From positions 310,001-374,000 of the forward strand of contig NW_027062997.1 of the NCBI RefSeq assembly GCF_032884065.1: a stretch of DNA of 64,000 bases. Direction: 5' to 3'. Below the pieces are notes generated by a model. It saw only the letters and a list, made by a program, of their open reading frames with translations. It had not been told where the DNA came from and ran no database searches. Both the position numbers and the translations under genes were made by a program. Below, piece by piece: positions 57,920 to 64,000 of this stretch; the stretch's first letter is position 1, and the number at the start of each line of letters is the position of its first letter. The stretch is from Artemia franciscana (lineage: Eukaryota; Arthropoda; Branchiopoda; Anostraca; Artemiidae).

Positions 57920-58835
57920 TTTGTTTTTGTTTTTTCTTATAATTGGTATGTTGACCTATCTGGCCACAAAACGATCTAAGCAGGTCAAAACTTTAAAAAG
58001 AATTTTTATTTTTCAGAGGGTGGTTGTATCAAAACTATCATTACATTTTCTTTTTTTTTCTCATTGACACACCCTGAATGTTTGTGGTCTGAAGTAAACC
58101 TTAAACTTGGTTCTGTGAGTTGGACACCTCCTTCCCTCTTTCTGGCAGAGTAAATTTTAAATTAACTTATATGACTTGCTATGGCTTCTAAGACAAGTTG
58201 CACAAATAGGGGTTATACAAAATGAATATAAATCAAAGTTAATATGACAGTTGAGAAATTTACTTGAATTATTTACTTTTTCCAAGAATAGAATAGGCCA
58301 CAGTTAAATTTTGAACCTTAAATGATTTTCCTTTATTTACATATTTTCCATACCATAGCAACATAATTAATTGTTTTTTTCTTCTTAAAATTGGTATATT
58401 GACATTTCTGGCCACAAAACGATCTAAAAAGGTCAAAACTTTAAGGAGAATTTGTATTTTTCAGAGGGTGGTTGTATCAAAACTATCATTACGTTTTCAT
58501 ATTTTTTTTCCTCATTGATACACCCAGAATGTTTGTGGTCTGAAGTAAACCACAAACTTTGCTCTTTGAGTTGGACTTCTTCTTCCCTCTTTCTGGAAGA
58601 GAAAATTTTAAATTAACTGATATGACTTGCTAAGGCTTTTAAGACGAGGAATTAAATTTGGAAGCATAAAACAGTTTTCAAAGATATTTAAAAGTGCAGA
58701 AATAGGGGTTATAAAAATGAATATAAATCAAAGTTAATATGACAATTAAGAAAATTGTTTGAATATTTACTTTTTCGAAGTATTGAACAGAACAGTTAAT
58801 AATTTGAACCCTAAATAATTTTCTTGCTATTTGCA
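57920..58835 (+). repeat. Direct duplication, two copies of about 450 bp
   Basis: The unit begins near 'aattggtatgttgac' at 57941 and again near 58389. It runs through 'gagggtggttgtatcaaaac', 'gaatgtttgtggtctgaagt', 'tatgacttgct' and 'aatcaaagttaatatgaca'. The period is about 448 bp. Divergence is moderate. No gene is recognisable in either copy. Confidence 0.75.
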
Positions 58836-59153
58836 TATTTTCCATATCAATTTTACTGTAAAACTCGAAGTGTTCAAATGAATTTGATTATTAGACTGCA
58901 GTCTTCTAGAGCTAGTGGTCTCAATTAGTAGAGGGGATATACCCACCCCTCTTAATTTCAAAAACCACCATTTTTGGTAGGTTTACTACAAAAAAACTGT
59001 ATATACTGTAAAACAACAAATTGTCTTGGGTTTCTGTCCTCAAACAGTTCTAGAGTTTAGGAGAGAAGGATCTTTGGCCAATCCTTAAAGGGGATTACTC
59101 CACTATTGTCCTGTGTTATATGTCCAGTAAAAATTTCAATTAAAGTACTTTAC

Positions 59154-59351
59154 CTCAATTGTAATCCTTTTGCAGCGACTAGGATATCTTGATAAAGCAG
59201 CTAGCGCCTGACTATGTTTTCGGTGGATTACAAATTCCAAGTTGTGATGAATCTTACTGTTGTTGATAAATGCTGCATACCAGCTTCTACAAGTCTGACT
59301 GGCGGCTTCTACATCTCTGAAGTTTAGGTATTCATAGAATGTGCATATAAC
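59154..59351 (-). CDS. F-box/LRR protein gene, F-box exon (5'-most exon found)
   Basis: Internal exon of 198 nt (66 codons, phase 0 at both ends), bounded on the minus strand by an acceptor ending TTCTAG and a donor reading GAG|GTAAAG. The translation starts VICTFYEYLNFRDVEAA and continues with SQTCRSWYAAF. This matches the F-box pattern after its initial Leu-Pro-x-Glu: a helix ending in Tyr-Leu, then Asp, then a Cys-Arg-x-Trp-Tyr helix. F-boxes bind SKP1 and tether a substrate-recognition domain to a cullin ubiquitin ligase. The first residues of the F-box and the initiator Met must lie on an upstream exon that I could not place between 59.36 and 60.9 kb. This exon joins in phase to the exon at 51541. 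Not covered by any long ORF; found from its motif and splice sites. Confidence 0.82.
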
Positions 59352-60891
59352 CTAGAACAGTATAAACTAGACCAAAGAACTTGGATGCAATGTGCGCCTT
59401 GCTTTTTTGTGTTGAATTAATGTTGACAATTAGCCCTCAGATAGGTGAATGATCTATGCCACCTACCACTTATATTTGAAAACGTCACATATTTTAATCA
59501 TATATTATACACACTATTTAGCAATAACACGACAAGTGGTGTTATTACTTGCAGTACATTCTTTCTGTTTTAAGTACTTTTACAGTAAAGACCTATTTAA
59601 ATTTTGGATGTTTTCTTTTTATTTATTTTTCCCTTTGCCCAATTCATCTGGAAAAGGTGATCCTAGAAACATCAAAGAGGGCTCATTTGACTGGGTAAAT
59701 TTTGAAGATAGCCATTTTATTGCTAATTTTGATAGGATAAAAAGATACAGAGTTCTATCTTGGGTCTCCGCTTGGCTTGAAATTTAAAGGGTATTTTTTA
59801 CATTTGCTTGCAATGAATAACCAAAAATTCTTCAGTCAAGGGTATCCACCATTCAGCAGCATCAAAGAAACAGCTAGGGAGATGAAGCTGAAACTTCAGT
59901 GAGGTGTTGAGGAGTCTAGTCAACCTCAAATTTTGGTTTAGAAAAAAGGCTATGAGTAAATATAGACCCCCGACATTTATCATAACTATTGAAATCATTT
60001 TCTTTATTATAATAGTCATAACAGCAATAATATCAATGTACTGCTACTGACATTTTAATTTAAAGAGACATCTTAGGTATTTATTTTTTACAATTGACAC
60101 CAGCTTTGTATTTAATGTGGACACTAAGATCTCCATCTCAAAAATAAATAAATGATACGGGCGTTCAAAAGTAGAGAGGGCAGTCAATCAGTAATAATAA
60201 AAATTGTCATTTTAACTTGAAGACTCAAGAGATTTGTATTTCAAAAGTACATACTTCACCCCAGGTTCGCCAATGTTTCTCAAATAGGTGAACAGACTTT
60301 CAATAGAGAGACATAGAGGATTTGACATGAAAGAGATAATTTACTAAAAGATTTTCAATGAACATTCATTTTCATATTAAAACAAAATCAGCTGCGGTAA
60401 TCAGAAGGAAAAGAATTCCTGCATAATTCAATTTTTGTTGCTCATCCATCCCTTTGGTAGCTTTTCTTTAATATCTACCCAACACAAATCTAAAAATGTA
60501 AATGAAAATATATTTCTTTCATATAAATCAATCAATACTTTTTTTCCTTTTTTTTGGCAGGGGGGGGGGGTAACCCACTCCGACAGATTCCTTTCAAACT
60601 GGTACTTAAGTTTTTTAGATATAACAACCATTGTGGGTAGGAGCTTTCACAGAAACACATAACCTAGCATACATAATTTCAAACTGCAATACACCAAAAC
60701 TGAACAATCAAGACTTCTGGTAGTAATGGCTTCAAAGGGTTTCTTCTGTTGCTTGATTTCTGTTCTGTTACTTCTTTATTTCCTGCTTTGCCTATACCAT
60801 GCTTTGCGTGTGGAATGCTTGAGCTGTGCTTATACTTTGTTTATTTTATAATTAGCCTGGGTCAATCAGCCTTATTAATATAAACATAACA
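59352..60891. other. Region upstream of the F-box exon; first exon not found
   Basis: No minus-strand segment with an ATG, a Leu-Pro-x-Glu ending and a donor was seen. 59640-59790 is a short family B-like fragment ('gagggctcatttgactgg', 'gaagatagccattttattg'). The last few hundred bases before 60891 should be the 5' LTR of the retrotransposon. Confidence 0.4.
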
Positions 60892-60909
60892 TGGTGTCAG
60901 AAGTAGGAT
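60892..60909 (+). promoter_or_regulatory. Primer binding site of the LTR retrotransposon
   Basis: TGGTGTCAGAAGTAGGAT follows an LTR-like end in CA (60890-60891) and precedes the gag ATG by 12 nt. It is complementary to the 3' end expected for a tRNA-Leu (...ATCCCACTTCTGACACCA), with one mismatch. This marks the 5' LTR as ending at 60891. Its start cannot be fixed because the 3' LTR is outside the window. Confidence 0.65.
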
Positions 60910-60921
60910 CCATAAATCACC

Positions 60922-61660
60922 ATGGAGATCCAGCAACCAACCATAAACTGGGATGCTGGCTCCCTTGCTGAAGAATGGAGTCGCTTCAAACAGCATGGCC
61001 AGCTGATGTTCATTGGACCCCTAGCAGATAAAACTGAGAATTCCTTGGGTGCTTACCTTCTGATCTGGACTGGGGAAAATGGCAGAGAAATATTCAATAC
61101 CTTTGAGCTTAAGGATGGCAAAGCTCACAAAACAGAACCTCTCCTAGAACACTTCTGGAAATGCGCCAGTCCAAAGGAAAATAATGTCTTTGCAAGGTTC
61201 CTCTTCCAAAAACCGGACCAGTTGGAAGGTAAAAGTGTCAAAAAGTACATTACAGACTTAGACATTAGCTAAACCATGTATGTATAAGGAACAGGATGAG
61301 ATGATTCGGGATAGAATTATCAGTGGAATCAAAAACCAGGCAGAAACTACTGGCTAAAGGTGACTCATTGACACTAAAAAATGCTGTTGCAAGATGAAGA
61401 ACCCACGAGCTGACCCAGGCTCAGTTAATATAATTTTGTCAAAGAGACTCCATACCAATTAAGCAGGAAATAGATGCAGTTAAACACAGTTCACCTCAAA
61501 ATAACTTTCGAAGTCAGAGAGAGTTGGCAAGTAACGTTATAAAAAGTGAAGAATGCTACTTTTGTGGTGCAGCATACTCACCAAAACATGTTTGCCCAGC
61601 AAAAGGTAAAAAGTGCTCACAGTGTAGGAAGCCAAATCATTTTGCTAAAGTCTGTTGAAG
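60922..61660 (+). pseudogene. gag region with zinc knuckle (Ty3-type), broken
   Basis: ATG 60922 opens a 116-codon frame ending at 61272. It contains a capsid-like stretch (WSRFKQHGQLMFIGPLADK, then Phe-Ala-Arg-Phe-Leu-Phe) typical of small Ty3 gags. After several stops and frameshifts, a nucleocapsid knuckle remains at about 61553-61657: Cys-Tyr-Phe-Cys-Gly, a Cys-Pro-Ala-Lys-Gly-Lys-Lys-Cys stretch, then Cys-Arg-Lys-x-Asn-His-Phe-Ala-Lys-Val-Cys. Not functional. Confidence 0.7.
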
Positions 61661-61667
61661 CAAGACT

Positions 61668-61892
61668 GTGAGTGCAATTGATGAAGAAAACAAGCAAACA
61701 CGAGCAACTTCAGAAAAAGATGAGAAAGTGTTCCTGTACCTCATCAATAAGGACAATGTGAAAGACAAAGCCATTGTTACTCTCTTAATAAACAATCAGC
61801 TTCCAGTTGGCTTCAAACTGGATACAGGGGCTCAAGCTAATATCATTCCCACATCAGTCTTTGATCAGCTTAACCCAAAACCCAAACTCTAG
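61668..61892 (+). pseudogene. Retropepsin-type aspartic protease fragment
   Basis: A 74-codon open stretch with the active-site block LDTGAQANIIP near 61819-61851 and hydrophobic strands before it. The frame ends at TAG 61890-61892, after which the flap region continues in another frame. It belongs to the same pol as the reverse transcriptase that follows. Confidence 0.7.
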
Positions 61893-62054
61893 TCAACTAA
61901 CCAAAGACTCACTAGGTACTGTGGTGCCAAGATACCAGTTCTTGGAACCTGTCACCTAAAATGTGGTCACAAAACTGGCTTGACTGCAATGCATAAATTC
62001 TATATTGTTGACTCATGATCTGCTCCCATCACTGGCTACCAATCTAGCATCAGT

Positions 62055-62730
62055 TTGGACTTAATTAAGCTGATCCTCAACGTGAACTCAGGTGAACCCC
62101 AGACGTGTATACAAGATCAGTGCAAAAAAGTCTTTGATGGAATCAGTCGACTGGAAGGCGAGTGCAATATTCATCTGAAGGATGGGTCAGTACTTAATGC
62201 CTACCCTGCTAGAAGAGTACCAGAACCATTAAAGAATAAACTCTTACAGGAGCTAATACAGATGGAGAAGGATGGAATAATAGAAAAAGTAAATGAACCT
62301 ACTGAGTGGGTTAACTCAATGGTCATGGTGGAAAAAAAAGTGGAAGCATGCAGTTGTGCATAGATCCTGTGGACTTGAATAAATGCATTAAGCGCCCATA
62401 CTACCCCATACCTACCCTGGAGGATGCAACCTCGAAACTTTATGGTGCAACCGTGTTTAGCAAACTGGATGCACAGTCTGGGTACTGGTTGCTTGTACTG
62501 TCCCAAAGCACATCTTACACAATGACATTCAGCACCATATATGGCAGGTTTTGGAGAATGCCTTTTGGCATCATATCAGCCCCGGATGAGTTCCAGAGAC
62601 AAAGGGGGAAACATTTGAAGGGCTAGAAGACTTTGTCATTATAATTGATGATATTCTGGTATTTGGTAGAAATGCGGAAGAGCATGATGAGAGGCTGAAA
62701 GCACTCCTGGAGTAAGCCCTGTAAAATGGG
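62055..62730 (+). pseudogene. Ty3-type reverse transcriptase, frameshifted
   Basis: The first frame (62055-62363) holds the primer-grip approach with 'YPARRVPEPLKNKL' and 'EKDGIIEKVNEPTEWVNSMV'. A frameshift near 62340 moves to 62348-62626, with 'LCIDPVDLNKCI', 'PYYPIPTLEDATSKL' and 'FSKLDAQSGYW'. A third frame then holds 'FVIIIDDILVFGRNAEEHDE' with the catalytic Asp pair near 62640. Each block is in the Ty3/gypsy order. Two frameshifts and stops make it inactive. Confidence 0.82.
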
Positions 62731-62989
62731 GTGAAATTTAACAGAGACAAATGCCAGTTTGGTGCTAGCAATGTTTGCAACTTTGGACACAACACTGGAG
62801 CAAAAGGTATATAGGCCAGATCCAGAAAAACGAAAGCCATTCATCAAATGCCCAGTCCCCAAACACGCAAAGAGCTCCTCACTCTCTATGGTATGCTGAA
62901 CTACCTGGCAAAACACATACTAAATCTGTCTACCCAAAACAAGGGTCTCCATAATGTCATCAAACAAGACACACTCTCTCAGGGCCCAG

Positions 62990-63310
62990 AAAAGAATTCA
63001 GTCTTGTCAGATTTTAAGCACCCCATTCTCTCAAATACATCATTCATCAACTACACAAGTACAGATGTAGAATTCAAAGTTGATTCCTTCGGCTGCAGTT
63101 TGGGAGCCAATCTCTGCTTTGCTGGGGAAGTGGTAGCATAAGAATCTTGGGCACTGAACAAGACAGAACAAAAATACTCACAACTTGAAAAGGAGCTGCA
63201 TATGGTTGTCTATGGCGGTAACATTTTCAACACTATTTGTATGGAAGATGTGTTAAAGTCATAATAGATCATCAGCCACTGGAGACATAGTTGCCAAGCC
63301 AGTCCATAAA
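62990..63310 (+). pseudogene. RNase H fragment of the Ty3-type pol
   Basis: After a connection region ('ELLTLYGMLNYLAKHI' near 62870), 'FKVDSFGCSLGANLC' near 63070-63120 corresponds to the first RNase H strand with its catalytic Asp. 'QKYSQLEKELHMVVYG' follows in another frame near 63170-63215, with the catalytic Glu. The next residues and the conserved His-Asp-Pro block around 63265 are frame-disrupted. Confidence 0.6.
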
Positions 63311-63599
63311 GCCCCTCCTCAAGTCCAGACTCATGCTGCAGCTTCAGTCTTACAATCTCCACTTGCAGTTTTGACCTCAATTAGAAACTCCTGTGGCTGA
63401 TGGTCTATCCAGGCTGCACTTACCCAACACAGATGACAAACTACACCAGGAACTTCATATTTATGTGCACCAAATCAGCAAACACTTACCTGTGAGTGAT
63501 ATTAAGTTAGCAGCAATCAAGGAGGAAAACAACAAAGACCCCTAACAGAAGGATTCCTCAAGGCTAAAGAAAATGGATGGCCAAGCTGCAGGAAAAGGT

Positions 63600-63746
63600 G
63601 CCAGTCAAATATTGTCATGTTTTGGAGCATCCAGCATAAACACAACAGCAAATGGCATCATCTTTAAAGGATGCCAGTCAAATATTGTCATGTTTTGGAG
63701 CATCAAGCATAAACACTACAGCAAATGGCATCATCTTTAAAGGAGA
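63600..63746 (+). repeat. 73-bp direct tandem duplication within the retrotransposon
   Basis: The block starting 'gccagtcaaatattgtcatg' at 63600 is repeated from 63673 with two substitutions (ccag/caag and aaca/acta). It lies between RNase H and the integrase finger. Confidence 0.85.
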
Positions 63747-63970
63747 CACTTGTGATGCCCCAAGCTTTAAAACCTGAGATCCAGACACAACTACATGCTG
63801 CCCACCTTGGAGTGGATACAACCAAGCAATGGGCATGCATACTTGTCTCCTGCCAAAGTATGAATGGAGACATTAAGCAGTATGTCTGGAACTGCAGATA
63901 TTTTGCCAAAAACATGCCTTATAGACAAAAAGAGGCATTGATTAACCATTCTGTCCCACCTCTGACATAG
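63725..63970 (+). pseudogene. Integrase N-terminal zinc-binding (HHCC) fragment
   Basis: Open frame with 'HAAHLGVDTTKQ' (the two His of the HHCC finger; the Gly-x-x-x-Thr spacing is usual) and about 30 residues later a single Cys ('YVWNCRYFAKNMPY'), where the second expected Cys is altered. It stops at 63968-63970. The catalytic core would follow outside the window. Confidence 0.6.
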
Positions 63971-64000
63971 CAAAAGGTTGCATCTAATCACTTCAAGTGA

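Larger units (their letters stand above)
60892..64000 (+). mobile_element. Ty3-type LTR retrotransposon, decayed, continues past the window
   Basis: The order PBS, gag, zinc knuckle, protease, reverse transcriptase, RNase H, integrase zinc domain on the plus strand is the Ty3/gypsy order. All domains are in different frames or contain stops, so it is a dead copy. The 3' part (integrase core and 3' LTR) lies beyond 64000. It sits upstream of the F-box exon and could separate it from its first exon. Confidence 0.85.

Noticed and set aside
59798..60019. Minus-strand frame looked at as the missing first exon of the F-box gene
   Set aside because: No Leu-Pro-x-Glu ending followed by a donor in phase 0 was found in it.

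Overview
This window looks like nuclear DNA of an arthropod-type animal. It is AT-rich, mostly non-coding, has long introns with canonical GT-AG junctions, and is saturated with nested transposable elements. There are no bacterial operons, ribosome binding sites or long uninterrupted ORFs. The density of one non-coding repeat (family B below) and the mix of Penelope, hAT, Ty3 and LINE remnants made me think of a branchiopod crustacean such as brine shrimp. That is an impression from memory and not proven here.

The backbone of the window is one host gene on the minus strand, cut into at least five coding exons over about 36 kb (59351 down to 23157). The exons join in perfect phase (1767 nt, 588 residues plus stop). 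They encode an F-box followed by leucine-rich repeats, that is, a substrate-recognition subunit of an SCF ubiquitin ligase. Its first exon, with the start codon and the front of the F-box, was not found and is probably upstream of 59.4 kb or beyond the window. Two weaker sets of candidate exons lie near 13.9/18.4 kb (plus) and 15.9-16.35 kb (minus).

Layout: 0-2.8 kb, AT microsatellite, an inverted pair of Penelope-type tails and a foldback element. 3.2-5.2 kb, family A repeat (terminal stem-loop, internal tandem repeats of about 290 bp) with a tRNA-Pro-like relic. 7.4-9.1, 18.9-21.6 and 33.5-34.7 kb, family B repeats with very long hairpins. 11.3-17.2 kb, large inverted duplication carrying tRNA-like segments. 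23.2 kb, last exon of the F-box gene. 24.6-28.2 kb, a hAT element (TTF/MYM type) with TIRs and an 8-bp target duplication. 28.2-32.9 kb, a trinucleotide-rich array split by family A. 35.4-36.6 kb, non-LTR reverse transcriptase relic. 39.6-41.1 kb, two F-box gene exons. 42.07-48.50 kb, a complete 6.4-kb BED-type hAT element inserted in family A, with a frame-intact but four-times-nonsense transposase. 50.4-51.5 kb, the large LRR exon. 55.0-56.6 kb, a 5'-truncated Penelope-like element with a hammerhead-like motif. 57-58.9 kb, degenerate coding repeats and a tandem duplication. 59.15 kb, F-box exon. 60.89 kb to the end, a decayed Ty3-type LTR retrotransposon.

The insertion history can be read directly. 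Both hAT elements have recognisable 8-bp target duplications, and the unoccupied version of each target is present elsewhere in the same window. Every large intron of the F-box gene has been enlarged by these insertions without visible damage to its exons or splice sites.
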